NCBI RefSeq assembly: GCF_000380085.1
Contig: NZ_KB904538.1
Location: forward strand, 39,995 to 103,994
Source: Streptococcus merionis DSM 19192
GTDB taxonomy: Bacteria; Bacillota; Bacilli; Lactobacillales; Streptococcaceae
Direction of reading: 5' to 3'
Length of the DNA: 64,000 nt
The translations under genes were made by a program, and so were the position numbers. Shown piece after piece: positions 53,523 to 63,306 of the stretch; position 1 is the stretch's first letter; each line of letters opens with the position of its first letter. Under the pieces are notes generated by a model. That model had not been told where the DNA came from and searched no databases. It saw only the letters and a list, made by a program, of their open reading frames with translations.

Positions 53523-53579
53523 GCCTGTAATACGTAAAAAGAGTAAGACAGCTGTTCTGCCCTACTCATGACTTCTTTC

Positions 53580-54563
53580 TTAAATGCTATCGCCATTCCA
53601 GATGGAATTTTTCACGACCACATAGTCTACCTTGGTCAAGCTCTCTAAGTCGCGTCCACCTGCGTAAGAGATGGATGATTGCAAATCTTGTTGCATCTCG
53701 GTCAAGGTGTCAAAAATACTACCTTTGGTCGGCAACAGGATTTTCTTACCTTCAACATTTTTGTACTCCCCTTTTTGGAATTGAGAGGCTGAACCGTAGT
53801 ATTCTTTGAATTCTTTACCGTCTATTTCGATGGTCTCGCCAGGGCTTTCATTGTGACTGGCAAATAGTGATCCAATCATGACCATACTAGCCCCGAAACG
53901 GACAGACTTAGCAATATCACCGTGAGTACGAATGCCGCCATCAGCGATAATCGGCTTACGCGCAGCTTTTGCACAAAGGCGCAGCGCAGCCAACTGCCAA
54001 CCACCTGTTCCAAAGCCAGTTTTGACTTTGGTAATGCAGACCTTTCCTGGGCCGATACCAACCTTAGTTGCATCTGCACCAGCGTTTTCCAACTCGCGGA
54101 CAGCTTCTGGTGTGCCGACATTTCCTGCAATCACAAAAGTCTCAGGCAGTTCAGCCTTGATGTGCCTAATCATGTTAATCACAGAATCTGAGTGACCGTG
54201 AGCAATATCGATAGTGATGTATTCAGGCGCATCGTCCTTCAGCGAGGTCACGAAGTCGTACTCGTAATCTTTGACACCAACTGAAATAGAGGCGATCAAA
54301 CCTTGCGCATGCATTTTGGAGACAAAGGGCTTGCGCTTATCTTCCTCAAAACGGTGCATAATGTAGAAATAGCCTTCTTTTGCTAAGGATTCAGCAAGCT
54401 CTTCATTCAGAATGGTCTGCATATTGGCAGGAACCACAGGGAGTTTGAAAGTGTGTCCTCCAAAAACGACAGATGTGTCTGCTTCAGAACGGCTTTTAAC
54501 AACACATTTATTAGGAATTAGTTGAATATCTTCATAGTCAAAAACGGGTGAATCGTAGTTCAT
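53580..54563 (-). CDS. guaC: GMP reductase
   Basis: The 327-residue IMPDH/GMPR-family enzyme converts GMP to IMP and ammonia with NADPH. Catalytic Cys176 is in [24 protein letters not shown] (here residues ~168-191); [11 protein letters not shown] and [19 protein letters not shown] are also seen. The CBS pair of IMP dehydrogenase is absent, so it is the short GuaC2-type reductase common in Gram-positive bacteria. GAGG lies before the ATG, within a small GGTC/GACC stem. Confidence 0.93.
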   Translation of the reverse strand: MNYDSPVFDYEDIQLIPNKCVVKSRSEADTSVVFGGHTFKLPVVPANMQTILNEELAESLAKEGYFYIMHRFEEDKRKPFVSKMHAQGLIASISVGVKDYEYDFVTSLKDDAPEYITIDIAHGHSDSVINMIRHIKAELPETFVIAGNVGTPEAVRELENAGADATKVGIGPGKVCITKVKTGFGTGGWQLAALRLCAKAARKPIIADGGIRTHGDIAKSVRFGASMVMIGSLFASHNESPGETIEIDGKEFKEYYGSASQFQKGEYKNVEGKKILLPTKGSIFDTLTEMQQDLQSSISYAGGRDLESLTKVDYVVVKNSIWNGDSI

Positions 54564-54675
54564 TTGGTCTACCTCGAAAAAAATGATGACCTACCTATGC
54601 CAGTTATTCTGTACCAGACGCTAGCATCGCTACGTGTTTTCCACGCTTCCATTCTCTATTTTATCCCAAATGTCC

Positions 54676-54711
54676 GTCTTTTAAAAATAGAAGGCGGTAT
54701 TTTTAAAAGAA
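54676..54711. terminator. AT-rich hairpin between rsuA and guaC
   Basis: CTTTTAAAAATA and TATTTTTAAAAG are perfect complements around GAAGGCGG, just past the rsuA stop codon on the reverse strand. It probably ends the rsuA transcript before the guaC promoter. Confidence 0.55.
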
Positions 54712-54721
54712 CGTCCGTTTT

Positions 54722-55426
54722 TCACGAATGTTCTTTTAAGGTCGCTAGTTCTGATGCTGTCAGAAGCCGAAAGTCTCCTTCTGATAGATCTTCGTCCAAA
54801 ATCAAGCTTCCCATCCGAAGGCGTTTGAGATGAGTGACTCTATTGCCTAAAGCAGCGAACATCCGCTTGACCTGATGAAATTTACCTTCTTGGATAGTTA
54901 GATAGACTAAATGAGCGTTCTTCTCAGAAATTTCCAGTTTGGCGGGTAGACACACATAACCGTCATCTAACTCAATTCCCTCAGCCATTTGCGCAACTGC
55001 TTCTGTCGAGCAGTTTTTTTCTAATGTCACTTGATAGCATTTATCCACATGTTTTTTAGGTGATAAGAGATTATGACTGAGCTGACCGTCATTGGTCAAA
55101 AGCAGGAGACCGACCGTGTCCTTATCCAGACGACCGACAGGTGCAACACGGTGATAACGCTTAGGAAGCAAATCCAAAACAGTCCGATCTTTCGCGTCCT
55201 CTGTAGCTGAAATGACACCTGCTGGTTTGTTGAGCATGATATAGTCAAATTCTGAGTAGTCAAGCACTTGGCCATCTAGACAGATAACAGCTGTCTCCTC
55301 ATCAATTTTCATATCGGCTTTCTTAGCGATCTGACCATTAACCGTCAGTCTCTTGGCCTTGACCATCGCTTTAGCCTGACTGCGCGAGCCTGCTCCTACT
55401 GCTACGATAAATTTATCTAATCTCAT
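54722..55426 (-). CDS. rsuA: 16S rRNA pseudouridine synthase RsuA-type
   Basis: The 234-residue protein has an N-terminal S4 RNA-binding domain (MRLDKFIVAVGAGSRSQAKA) and an RsuA/RluB/E/F catalytic domain with the active Asp in PVGRLDKDTVGLLLLTNDG. LNKPAGVISATEDA and EGKFHQVKRMF are typical. The target is probably U516 of 16S rRNA; RluB-like specificity is the alternative. Its first ~16 codons (55377-55425) are repeated almost exactly at 60654-60702, beyond the ato cluster. Confidence 0.9.
   Translation of the reverse strand: MRLDKFIVAVGAGSRSQAKAMVKAKRLTVNGQIAKKADMKIDEETAVICLDGQVLDYSEFDYIMLNKPAGVISATEDAKDRTVLDLLPKRYHRVAPVGRLDKDTVGLLLLTNDGQLSHNLLSPKKHVDKCYQVTLEKNCSTEAVAQMAEGIELDDGYVCLPAKLEISEKNAHLVYLTIQEGKFHQVKRMFAALGNRVTHLKRLRMGSLILDEDLSEGDFRLLTASELATLKEHS
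55377..55425. repeat. 49-bp direct repeat, left copy (rsuA 5' end)
   Basis: This segment lies inside the first codons of rsuA and matches 60654-60702 at 48 of 49 positions, in the same orientation. The two copies bracket exactly the LysR-atoB-atoD-atoA-atoE block. Confidence 0.95.
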
Positions 55427-55454
55427 AAAATACCTTAATTTTATTCATTTTATA

Positions 55455-56378
55455 CTAAAATTCTTCAATCGGAAGAATGTCTTCTCCATCTTTAAAATAT
55501 TTCTTTAAACTATCAATGGCATACTGCTCCAAAAAAGAATAATGCGCTTTTCTAGGATAGACTATTGAAATTTTCCAAGGAATAGGATCCTCAATTGCTA
55601 GGATAGAAAGCCCTTCACGATTGATAAAATTTTGAACAACGCCAGGCAACAACGTTAACATTTCTGACTGTCTAGCGGTCTCAACTAAAAAATCCCAAGA
55701 CCCTGATTGAGTCATTATTTTGGCATTAACCTGTTTTTCTTTGAGTGCATTCTTTAATAAATGGTAAATCATGAAGGACTCGTCAAAAGTTGCCAAAACT
55801 TGATCATCTAAATCTTGCCAAGTCAACTCTGTTTTTTGAGCCAATGGATGTGATTGCGCCATATAGGCTATGAGTTTCGCTTCATACAACAGTACATCCT
55901 TGTAAAATTTTGGATTCACTCGGTTAGGTTGCAATAAAATGGCGATATCGATTTTTCCTGCTTCCAACAAATCAATGAGATGATAGGCACCGAATTCATG
56001 GATTTCGAATTTAATGTTAGGATTTTTAGCAATGAATTGCGACAAAACTTGCGTAAACAGAATACTTAAGATAAGCGGCGGCACACCTATTCTGATAACT
56101 CCCTTATGATAACGGGATATTTGAAACATTTTCTCTTCCATCTCGTTGTATAACTTGGTCATTTTCTTACAAGTTGTATATAACAGATCTCCAGCAGGAG
56201 TTAAGGCAACATTACGACCATTTCGTCTAACAAAAAGCTGAACGTTTTGATTCTGCTCAAAGCGTGTGATGAGATTACTAAGAGCAGGTTGTGAGATATG
56301 GAGCTTCTCCGCAGCGATGGACAGATTAAAATCCGCTTCCACTATTTCTACAAAGTAATCCATTTGACTAATATTCAT
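55455..56378 (-). CDS. LysR-family regulator of the ato operon
   Basis: The 307-residue LysR-type protein has an N-terminal winged helix (MDYFVEIVEADFNLSIAAEKLHISQPALSNLI, residues ~6-37) and a periplasmic-binding-like effector domain. It is divergent from atoB, with a perfect ATAACA-TTT-TGTTAT palindrome between them, the classical LysR arrangement. The start is MNISQ at 56378; an in-frame GTG at 56390 is possible. No strong ribosome-binding site is visible for either. Likely effector: a short-chain acid or acyl-CoA from the operon's pathway, by inference. Confidence 0.88.
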   Translation of the reverse strand: MNISQMDYFVEIVEADFNLSIAAEKLHISQPALSNLITRFEQNQNVQLFVRRNGRNVALTPAGDLLYTTCKKMTKLYNEMEEKMFQISRYHKGVIRIGVPPLILSILFTQVLSQFIAKNPNIKFEIHEFGAYHLIDLLEAGKIDIAILLQPNRVNPKFYKDVLLYEAKLIAYMAQSHPLAQKTELTWQDLDDQVLATFDESFMIYHLLKNALKEKQVNAKIMTQSGSWDFLVETARQSEMLTLLPGVVQNFINREGLSILAIEDPIPWKISIVYPRKAHYSFLEQYAIDSLKKYFKDGEDILPIEEF

Positions 56379-56392
56379 AGACGACACCAACT

Positions 56393-56407
56393 ATAACATT
56401 TTGTTAT
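56393..56407. promoter_or_regulatory. LysR-type operator
   Basis: The perfect 15-base palindrome ATAACATTTTGTTAT lies between the divergent LysR gene and atoB, with a related half-site ATAACA at 56416-56421. Downstream are TTGTCA (56435-56440) and TATAAC/TACAAT as a modest atoB promoter. A cre-like core on the reverse strand lies at 56442-56459 with two deviations. Confidence 0.7.
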
Positions 56408-56512
56408 AAAAAAGCATAACAAAAATGTAGTGGATTGTCAAAAGTAAATCGCTTACAATATAACTGTAAAAGGCACGTGTCAAAAAATATTTCCAAACAT
56501 AAGGAGGAAAAG

Positions 56513-57694
56513 ATGAAAGATGTTGTTATAGTTGCAGCTCAAAGGACTGCTATTGGTGCATTTGGAGGGGTCTTTAAAGGTGTTAGTGCCGTTGACTTAG
56601 GGTGCGATCTCGTTAAAGCTACGCTTGATAAGATTAAACTTGACCCAAGTCAAGTAGATGAACTCATTTTTGGGAATGTCCTAAGTGCTGGCCTAGGTCA
56701 AAATGTTGCTAGACAAATTGCCATCAAGGCTGGAATCCCACAAGAAGTGCCATCCTTTACGGTTAGCAAGGTCTGTGGTTCAGGATTAAAAGCCATTACT
56801 TTGGGGATTCAGAGCATTATGGTCGGTGATTCGGATATCGTCGTAGCAGGTGGTACTGAAAATATGAGCCAAGCCGCTTATGTTGTTCCAGGTATGCGTT
56901 GGGGAAGCAAGATGGGCAACGCCCAACTCATTGATACCATGATTAATGATGGCCTTACAGACGCTTTTAAAAATTACCATATGGGTGTGACTGCTGAACA
57001 TATCGCAGAACGTTACCAGATCAATCGAGAAGAGCAAGATGCTTTTGCAGCTCAGAGTCAGCAAAAAGCAGAGGCTGCTATCAAGGCTGGAAAGTTCAAA
57101 GACGAGATTGTTCCTATCATGATTCCGCAGAGAAAAGGTGACCCTCTAGTTGTTGACACTGATGAATACCCTCGTTTCGGTACTACCGATGAATCCCTAA
57201 GCAAACTTCGCCCAGCTTTCAAGCGCGAGGGAGGTTCTGTAACAGCAGGTAACGCTTCAGGTATTAATGATGGAGCAGCTGTGCTTGTTTTGATGACTCA
57301 GGAAAAAGCTAAAGAACTCGGTTTAACCCCTCTAGCACGCATCAAATCCTATGCAAGCGCCGGTGTTGATCCAGCAGTTATGGGGACAGGGCCAATTCCT
57401 GCTAGTCGTAAAGCGTTAGATAAAGCAGGCCTTTCAATTGACGATATTGACCTGATTGAAGCTAACGAAGCCTTTGCTGTTCAAGCTCTTTGTGTTGGAA
57501 AAGAACTTGGAGCAGCAAGTGAAAAAATAAATGTCAACGGTGGGGCAATTGCGCTTGGACACCCTATTGGAGCAAGTGGTGCTCGCATTGTCGTTACTCT
57601 TTTACATGAAATGCAAAAACAAGATTCTCATTACGGACTGGCCACGCTTTGTATCGGTGGAGGTCAAGGATTAGCATTGGTGGTGGAAAAATAA
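56513..57694 (+). CDS. atoB: Acetyl-CoA acetyltransferase (thiolase)
   Basis: The 393-residue thiolase interconverts two acetyl-CoA with acetoacetyl-CoA plus CoA. Nucleophile Cys88 is in [34 protein letters not shown] and the second Cys in CIGGGQG complete the active site. The start ATG 56513 has a perfect AGGAGG upstream. Its TAA overlaps the atoD ATG by one base (TAATG), showing tight coupling. Confidence 0.95.
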   Translation: MKDVVIVAAQRTAIGAFGGVFKGVSAVDLGCDLVKATLDKIKLDPSQVDELIFGNVLSAGLGQNVARQIAIKAGIPQEVPSFTVSKVCGSGLKAITLGIQSIMVGDSDIVVAGGTENMSQAAYVVPGMRWGSKMGNAQLIDTMINDGLTDAFKNYHMGVTAEHIAERYQINREEQDAFAAQSQQKAEAAIKAGKFKDEIVPIMIPQRKGDPLVVDTDEYPRFGTTDESLSKLRPAFKREGGSVTAGNASGINDGAAVLVLMTQEKAKELGLTPLARIKSYASAGVDPAVMGTGPIPASRKALDKAGLSIDDIDLIEANEAFAVQALCVGKELGAASEKINVNGGAIALGHPIGASGARIVVTLLHEMQKQDSHYGLATLCIGGGQGLALVVEK

Positions 57695-58359
57695 TGGTAA
57701 AAAATAAAGTTGTTTCTATTGAAAAAGCCCTTGAAAATATTCAAGATGGTGCAACCATCATCATTGGTGGGTTCCTAACTGTAGGTGGTCCTAATAAATT
57801 AGTAGATGCTCTCTTAGCAAAAGGCACTAAAAACATGACGTTAATTGCTAATGACACAGGCTTTATTGACAAAGGTTTAGGGAAACTCATTGCCGAAAAA
57901 CGAGTAAGTACCATCTATGCTTCCCACATTGGTACTAACCGTGAAACCGGCCGTCAAATGATCGAAGGAGAAACCGATGTACATCTAGTCCCTCAAGGCA
58001 CTTTGATTGAACAAATTCGTGCTGCCGGTTTTGGTTTAGGCGGTATTCTTACTCCTACTGGTTTAGGAACCGCTGTTCAAGAAGGAAAACAAGTTATTGC
58101 AGTTGACGGCAAAGATTTCCTCTTGGAAAAACCTTTGAAGGCAGATGTTGCACTTGTTTTTGCAAACAAGGCGGATAAGGCTGGAAACTTGCAGTTCCAC
58201 GGCTCAACACAAAACTTTAATTTACTCGCTGCTACTGCTGCTGATTACGTCTTAGCCGAAGTTGATCAAGTTGTTGAAATAGGCGAACTTGATCCAGATG
58301 CTATTTGTGTGCCAAGCTTGTTTGTTGATCATGTTGTAGACGGAGGTTCAATAGCGTAA
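57694..58359 (+). CDS. atoD: Acetate/butyrate:acetoacetate CoA-transferase alpha subunit
   Basis: The 221-residue family I CoA-transferase A subunit contains [17 protein letters not shown] and the [13 protein letters not shown] loop. With AtoA it moves CoA between acetoacetyl-CoA and acetate or another short acid. It starts inside the atoB stop codon and its own stop overlaps atoA by one base. Confidence 0.94.
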   Translation: MVKNKVVSIEKALENIQDGATIIIGGFLTVGGPNKLVDALLAKGTKNMTLIANDTGFIDKGLGKLIAEKRVSTIYASHIGTNRETGRQMIEGETDVHLVPQGTLIEQIRAAGFGLGGILTPTGLGTAVQEGKQVIAVDGKDFLLEKPLKADVALVFANKADKAGNLQFHGSTQNFNLLAATAADYVLAEVDQVVEIGELDPDAICVPSLFVDHVVDGGSIA

Positions 58360-59000
58360 TGGAAAATGTTAAAGAATTTATTGCAAAACGTGTTGCTCAG
58401 GAACTAGAAGATGGCTTTGTTGTTAATTTGGGCATTGGTCTACCTACTATGGTTTCCAATTATTTGCCAAGTGATAAGGACATTCTATTTCAATCTGAAA
58501 ACGGTCTTATCGGGCTGGGTCCAAGCCCTACCGAAGAAACCTTTGATCCCTATATTTCTAATGCTGGCGGTGCTCCTGTAACCATTTTAGAAGGCGGTGC
58601 CTTCTTTGACAGCTCACTGTCTTTTGGTATCATTCGAGGTGGTCATGTTGACCTGACTGTACTAGGCGCTCTTCAGGTGGATGAAAAAGGCAATATCGCT
58701 AACTACATGATCCCTGGCAAGATGGTTCCTGGTATGGGCGGCGCTATGGATTTATTAACAGGAGCCCAAAAGGTAATTGTTGCAATGGAACACACTAACA
58801 AAGGCAGGCATAAAATCCTTAAAGAATGCACGTTACCGCTTACTGCTAAAGGAGCTGTAGATTTGATAGTGACTGAATTGGCTGTTATTGAAGTGACTGA
58901 GCAAGGCTTACATGTCATCGAGCTTAGCCCAGGCGTTACTTTTGAACAAGTTCAAGAAGCGACCGAGGCAACCTTGATTGATGCTACACAGATTTCTTGA
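58359..59000 (+). CDS. atoA: Acetate/butyrate:acetoacetate CoA-transferase beta subunit
   Basis: The 213-residue B subunit carries the catalytic Glu47 in [11 protein letters not shown], which forms the glutamyl-CoA thioester. NLGIGLPT and [15 protein letters not shown] are also typical. It is coupled to atoD by a one-base overlap and followed 80-odd bases later by atoE. Confidence 0.95.
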   Translation: MENVKEFIAKRVAQELEDGFVVNLGIGLPTMVSNYLPSDKDILFQSENGLIGLGPSPTEETFDPYISNAGGAPVTILEGGAFFDSSLSFGIIRGGHVDLTVLGALQVDEKGNIANYMIPGKMVPGMGGAMDLLTGAQKVIVAMEHTNKGRHKILKECTLPLTAKGAVDLIVTELAVIEVTEQGLHVIELSPGVTFEQVQEATEATLIDATQIS

Positions 59001-59083
59001 AATTTAAAAAAATCCGACAAAACTTGAGAGGTGCTTCTAGCAACTCTCAAGCTATAGAATTAACAAAAGGAGATTTTGTGCTA

Positions 59084-60469
59084 ATGTCACAAGAAACAAA
59101 ACAGTCCAATGCCAGCTGGCTCGTGCGCATGGGGGAATCTTTTACTCGGGTTTCAGAAAAATACATGCCCGATCCATCGATATTTGCTATTTTACTAACG
59201 CTAATAGCCTTTACCATTTCCATTCTAGTGATGAAGGTCTCTCCCTTAGAAAGTTTAGATAATTGGTATAAAGGTTTTTGGACTCTACTTCAATTTGCAA
59301 TGCAGATGTCCCTAGTGGTTATTGTAGGTGGTGTTGTAGCAGATACACCTCTTGTCAAAACTTTAATCAATAAAGTAGCTGCTATTCCTAAAAATGGTCG
59401 CCAAGCAGCTTTCACAGTTACTCTAGTAACCATCTTGATTTCGTTTTTTCAATTTGGCTTGAGTGCTGTGGTCGGAGCCCTTTTGGCGCGTAATATCACT
59501 CATTCCCTACAAAAACAAAGACAAGCTGTCGAGTACCGTCTCTTATCTGCCTGCTCTTATATTGGCTATATGACCTGGTGTGTTGGTTTGTCAAGCTCTG
59601 TCGGTCTTACACTTGCGACTCCTGGACATTTCTTGGAATCCGAAGTTGGTGTGATTCCAATGAGCCAATTCATGTTTAATCCCATGAACATTTTTCTAAC
59701 CATCTCTTTCTTAGTTGTTGTACCTACTTTGGCCTATTTTCTCCATCCTAAAAATGAAGGAGTACAGCCAATCCCTGAATATGCACTCGCAAATCTAAAA
59801 ATGGCTGAGGATACAACTGAAAAGAAAGTTGTCAAGAATGAAACGGTTGGCGATATTCTTAACAATAGCCCTATCATCAGTTATACTATCGGTCTTTTTG
59901 GTCTCATTTACTGTATTCGCTACTTTATGGCTAACGGTATCAACCTAGACCTTAACATCATCAATACGCTCTTCTTGTTTTTAGGGTTACTTCTTCATGG
60001 TACTGTCTCTAATTTTGTTGCCTCTTTTGGCCGCTCAACAGCTAGCGCAGCTGGAATTATTTTCCAGTTCCCACTGTATGCAGGTATCATGGGAATTATT
60101 AGTTACTCAGGACTAGGAACAGTTATCGCAGAATGGATTGCAGGTTTGAGTACACCATTTACTTTCTACTTCTGGACTTTTATTATCGCTTCAGTGCTAA
60201 ACTTCTTCACGCCATCTGGTGGTGGGCAATGGGCTGTCCAAGGACCGATCGCCATCAACTCTGCTAAATTAATGAATGGCAGTGTCTTAAAAGCTTCCCT
60301 TGCCGTGGCTTACGGTAACTCTTGGACCAATATGGCTCAACCGTTCTGGGCTCTTGCAGTTCTAGGGATAACAGGTCTAAAAGCTAAAGATATCATGGGT
60401 TACTCTGCTGCTCTTATGATAGTTTCGGGCTTCCTGTTTGTCGTTGCATTACTATTCTTCCCAGTTTAG
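59084..60469 (+). CDS. atoE: Short-chain fatty acid transporter AtoE
   Basis: About 461 residues, polytopic (some ten hydrophobic segments) with the AtoE-family patterns KYMPDPSIFAILLTLIAF and SGGGQWAVQGPI. It would move acetoacetate or short-chain fatty acids across the membrane. The start is ATG 59084 or the GTG six bases earlier (59078), which is closer to AAAGGAG. A longer frame overlapping atoA lacks support. It ends the ato operon about 185 bases before the right direct repeat. Confidence 0.88.
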   Translation: MSQETKQSNASWLVRMGESFTRVSEKYMPDPSIFAILLTLIAFTISILVMKVSPLESLDNWYKGFWTLLQFAMQMSLVVIVGGVVADTPLVKTLINKVAAIPKNGRQAAFTVTLVTILISFFQFGLSAVVGALLARNITHSLQKQRQAVEYRLLSACSYIGYMTWCVGLSSSVGLTLATPGHFLESEVGVIPMSQFMFNPMNIFLTISFLVVVPTLAYFLHPKNEGVQPIPEYALANLKMAEDTTEKKVVKNETVGDILNNSPIISYTIGLFGLIYCIRYFMANGINLDLNIINTLFLFLGLLLHGTVSNFVASFGRSTASAAGIIFQFPLYAGIMGIISYSGLGTVIAEWIAGLSTPFTFYFWTFIIASVLNFFTPSGGGQWAVQGPIAINSAKLMNGSVLKASLAVAYGNSWTNMAQPFWALAVLGITGLKAKDIMGYSAALMIVSGFLFVVALLFFPV

Positions 60470-60653
60470 TTCTGTTCTAAATAGTATGCCAACAGTGTTT
60501 GGAACCCTGTTGAGGTATAGGATAGTTAATCACTAAATTACTGTACTGCTACGTGATTCTTAAACAAAGGCTGAGCAAAAACGAGCATATCCTTGCAGAT
60601 TAGCTCGTTTTTGTTCTTGAAAAATGGATAAGTTTCACTGTTTGATGTTGGCT

Positions 60654-60702
60654 TGACTGCGCGAGCCTGCTCCTACTGCTACGATAAATTTATCTCATCT
60701 CA
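60654..60702. repeat. 49-bp direct repeat, right copy
   Basis: Matches 55377-55425 (rsuA 5' end) at 48 of 49 positions in the same orientation. It overlaps the last four codons and stop of the ArsR-type gene, so the C-terminus of that protein is partly made of rsuA-derived sequence. Confidence 0.95.
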
Positions 60703-61763
60703 AAGCGGTCGCTCCAGTTTTCTTCTAGCAAATTCAAATCAAAATCCTTATTTAACTTGGCAATCACATCAATGATTAGCTTTTTATTTAGATTAAAACG
60801 CTGTCCGTTCTCCGTCTTATTGGAGGTCAAAAGCAATTGATTATTGAGTTTTTGGACATGAAATGATACGGCTGCGCTAGTGATGCCTAATTTTTTAGCA
60901 ATATCCTTATTTTTACTTTGTGTGCGATACAATTCGACTAAAACTTCATAGCGACTCTTGTCCCCCAAGCATTTCATAATATCAGCTAGGACTTCATTGT
61001 CCACCTGATGACGATTCCGCAAGATTTTCTCGATTCGGCTGGAAAGACGTAAATAGGCTAGGGAAGAATTGTTGGCATAGCGGATAAATCCTAAACCAAC
61101 CAACCATGGACTAAAAATGAGAAGGCGAATTTCCTGATAAAGCTGACTTTCTTCTTCCAAAAAATCAGCAATTTGAAATTCTTTCAATACAGAATCAATG
61201 TCCAATTCTTTGTAGTAAGTTTCCCGCTCGTGGCGGTAGCGTTCGTAGTAGGGACGGTAAATCTCAGATGTTTTCATCAAGACTTCTACCAAGCCTTTGA
61301 CCTGCTCCTCAGGGTATTTGATGGCCTGAGACCAGTACCACTTATTCTCAGCAGACAGCGACATGGACTGCTCAATGACCTCTTCCATCGTCTGCTCAGG
61401 CTCTTCTGGGTTTAACAAATGAACTTGGTAAACCTCTAGAATCTGCTCCTTACTCAATGCGAGGAAACATTGGCAAAGTTCTGCAATTGTTTTGGGTTGC
61501 GGAAATAGGCTCAAGACTTTCATATAAAGCGAAAAACTGACTGGCATATAGTCGTAGACAAGATGATACTTTAAAATCTTCTCCTGCAAACCAGCCTTGA
61601 TAAAGGCATCCCTTACTGCGTCAGCAACTTGTAAAGCATCAGCAATGATTTCCATCTCTCGACTGGACAAATCTTCTTTAAAAGACTTGATACCTTTCAC
61701 TATTTCGGGTGCAGTTAAGTATTCTATTAGTTCATTTTCAGTTGGGTCAAAGTTCCATTTCAT
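60690..61763 (-). CDS. Large ArsR-type regulator
   Basis: The 357-residue protein carries an ArsR winged helix in its C-terminal third (MKCLGDKSRYEVLVELYRT; DIAKKLGITSAAVSFHVQKLN), behind a ~250-residue mostly helical N-terminal region of unknown role. Ordinary ArsR proteins are near 100 residues. No metal-binding CxC is seen in the helix. It overlaps the MFS gene by 17 bases, so it is co-transcribed and probably represses the exporter. Its stop codon lies in the 49-bp repeat. Confidence 0.82.
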   Translation of the reverse strand: MKWNFDPTENELIEYLTAPEIVKGIKSFKEDLSSREMEIIADALQVADAVRDAFIKAGLQEKILKYHLVYDYMPVSFSLYMKVLSLFPQPKTIAELCQCFLALSKEQILEVYQVHLLNPEEPEQTMEEVIEQSMSLSAENKWYWSQAIKYPEEQVKGLVEVLMKTSEIYRPYYERYRHERETYYKELDIDSVLKEFQIADFLEEESQLYQEIRLLIFSPWLVGLGFIRYANNSSLAYLRLSSRIEKILRNRHQVDNEVLADIMKCLGDKSRYEVLVELYRTQSKNKDIAKKLGITSAAVSFHVQKLNNQLLLTSNKTENGQRFNLNKKLIIDVIAKLNKDFDLNLLEENWSDRFEMR

Positions 61764-63030
61764 GTGCTCGCTCCTTTTTGGTCATAAGACCAGTATACCC
61801 CAGAAGCCCCAAACTAATCAAGACATAAATAATTAAGATTAGCTGAACAGGGAAAATCAAAATCATAGCAGACAAGAGCGCATTCATAGCAAGCATTCCC
61901 AGTTGAAAATAGGAGAAAACACCACCTGAAATCGTCGCAATTCGTTCCTCAGGTAAGCGGTTCATCAGCATGGCCATGAATTTAGGATTGATCATGCCAG
62001 CAGAAAAATTGCCCAAGGCTGCGAAAATCAATACAACCAGATAGAGATGACAATAAAGTCCGATCATCATTAGACAAGCACAGGCTGTCAAAATCGCAAC
62101 AAAGTCAACCAGCTTGCTATCTTTGACAAGAACTGTCGATAGGATATTTCCCAAAATACTAGCAATCAGCATAACACTGGTCATGGTCGCTAGCGTAGTT
62201 GGCGGATTGATAAATATAAAGTCAGGATCAACCTTGATGACTAAGAGAATCAAAGTGGTTAAACCGCTAAAAATACCATTTAATAAAGGTATACTAATCA
62301 AAATCGGTCTCACTTCCGACATGGCCATCAACTCTCTAAGAGCGATTTTAAGTGTGCACCACATATCAGTCACAAGGCTTCTCGTTGTTTTCTCATCAAC
62401 TACTTCGACGGTTTTTTGTCTGACCACCGTTTTTTCCAGAAGAAGTCTTTCTAATTTCTGCCTTAGACTAAATATGACCAAGGCAGGAACGGCAAAGGTC
62501 ATCGCATTGACCAACGCTAAGTTTGAATAGGACAAGACACCAACCAAAGCTGCGCCAATAGCTTGAAAAGCGATGTTAAAACCAGAAGTCGTTGCTTGTT
62601 TAAATGACATGCTTAACTGACGAGAATCATCATCAACCAATCTCAGACTAATCGGGTAATAAAGGCCATTTTCATACTGTCCAGCGATGTCTGATAGGAA
62701 ATTGACTGAAATACCAACAAGCACAATCCACAAGGCAGGGTTAAATCCCATGACAAACGCGAGCATCAGATATAATCCTGCCCTGAAAACTAAGGTCAGC
62801 ATGATTGTATTGACTTTATGCTTTGTTTGGTCGGCAAAATGGCCCGTCACAAAGCCAGCCAAAATCGGTATCGTCTCAGACAAGGACACCATAGCGATAG
62901 CAAATTTGGCCTCAGGTAGCAACAAAACATAGTTCATCAAGGCCAGATAGTACAAAACATCTCCAAAGTTTGACAGCAAGTCCATAGCAAATAGTGTCAT
63001 ATACAGTTTATTAGATAATAGTCGTTTCAT
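61747..63030 (-). CDS. MFS family transporter (probable efflux)
   Basis: The 427-residue major facilitator has twelve predicted helices and a charged central loop (LERLLLEKTVVRQKTVEVVDEKTTRS, residues ~195-220). GHFADQTKHK after helix 2 matches the MFS GxxxDxxxRR-type loop. It resembles macrolide- or drug-type exporters of the MFS_3 group, but the substrate cannot be told. The start ATG 63030 has GGGAG eight bases upstream. Promoter and palindrome lie just ahead. Confidence 0.85.
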   Translation of the reverse strand: MKRLLSNKLYMTLFAMDLLSNFGDVLYYLALMNYVLLLPEAKFAIAMVSLSETIPILAGFVTGHFADQTKHKVNTIMLTLVFRAGLYLMLAFVMGFNPALWIVLVGISVNFLSDIAGQYENGLYYPISLRLVDDDSRQLSMSFKQATTSGFNIAFQAIGAALVGVLSYSNLALVNAMTFAVPALVIFSLRQKLERLLLEKTVVRQKTVEVVDEKTTRSLVTDMWCTLKIALRELMAMSEVRPILISIPLLNGIFSGLTTLILLVIKVDPDFIFINPPTTLATMTSVMLIASILGNILSTVLVKDSKLVDFVAILTACACLMMIGLYCHLYLVVLIFAALGNFSAGMINPKFMAMLMNRLPEERIATISGGVFSYFQLGMLAMNALLSAMILIFPVQLILIIYVLISLGLLGYTGLMTKKERAHEMEL

Positions 63031-63063
63031 TGACAACACTCCCTTTAATAATTGTTTTATTAA

Positions 63064-63114
63064 AAATAAATCATTTATTTGTTTTATTGTATGTGATAAA
63101 ACAGAGTATGTCAA
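63064..63114 (-). promoter_or_regulatory. MFS-ArsR promoter and operator
   Basis: On the reverse strand, -35 TTGACA (63109-63114), a 17-base spacer and -10 TACAAT (63086-63091). AAATAAAT-C-ATTTATTT at 63064-63080 is a perfect palindrome just downstream, flanked by TTGTTTTATT direct repeats (63052-63061 and 63079-63088). It fits an operator for the co-transcribed ArsR protein. Confidence 0.7.
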
Positions 63115-63306
63115 GTAATTATTTGAAATAAAATAAAACAAAAATTAAAAAGAGGGCGAGACAGGAAGTCGTTCTAGCTTTGTCCACACCTTCAAAGTTT
63201 GATACTTATTTGTAAGCTTTATTTCAAACCTTCCTCGCTATTGCCTTCTTTGAAGGATTTGAAAATTTCTGTCTATCATATAGTATTTTTCAACTCTTGC
63301 CCATCA

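Noticed and set aside
53289..53537. Forward 82-codon frame between murR and guaC
   Set aside because: It is the complement of the VanZ-like remnant and shows no family features or ribosome site.
54564..54640. Purine riboswitch before guaC
   Set aside because: Only short local stems (CGTG-GAAAA-CACG and a GGTC/GACC pair over the ribosome site) are seen; no three-way junction of the purine aptamer could be drawn.
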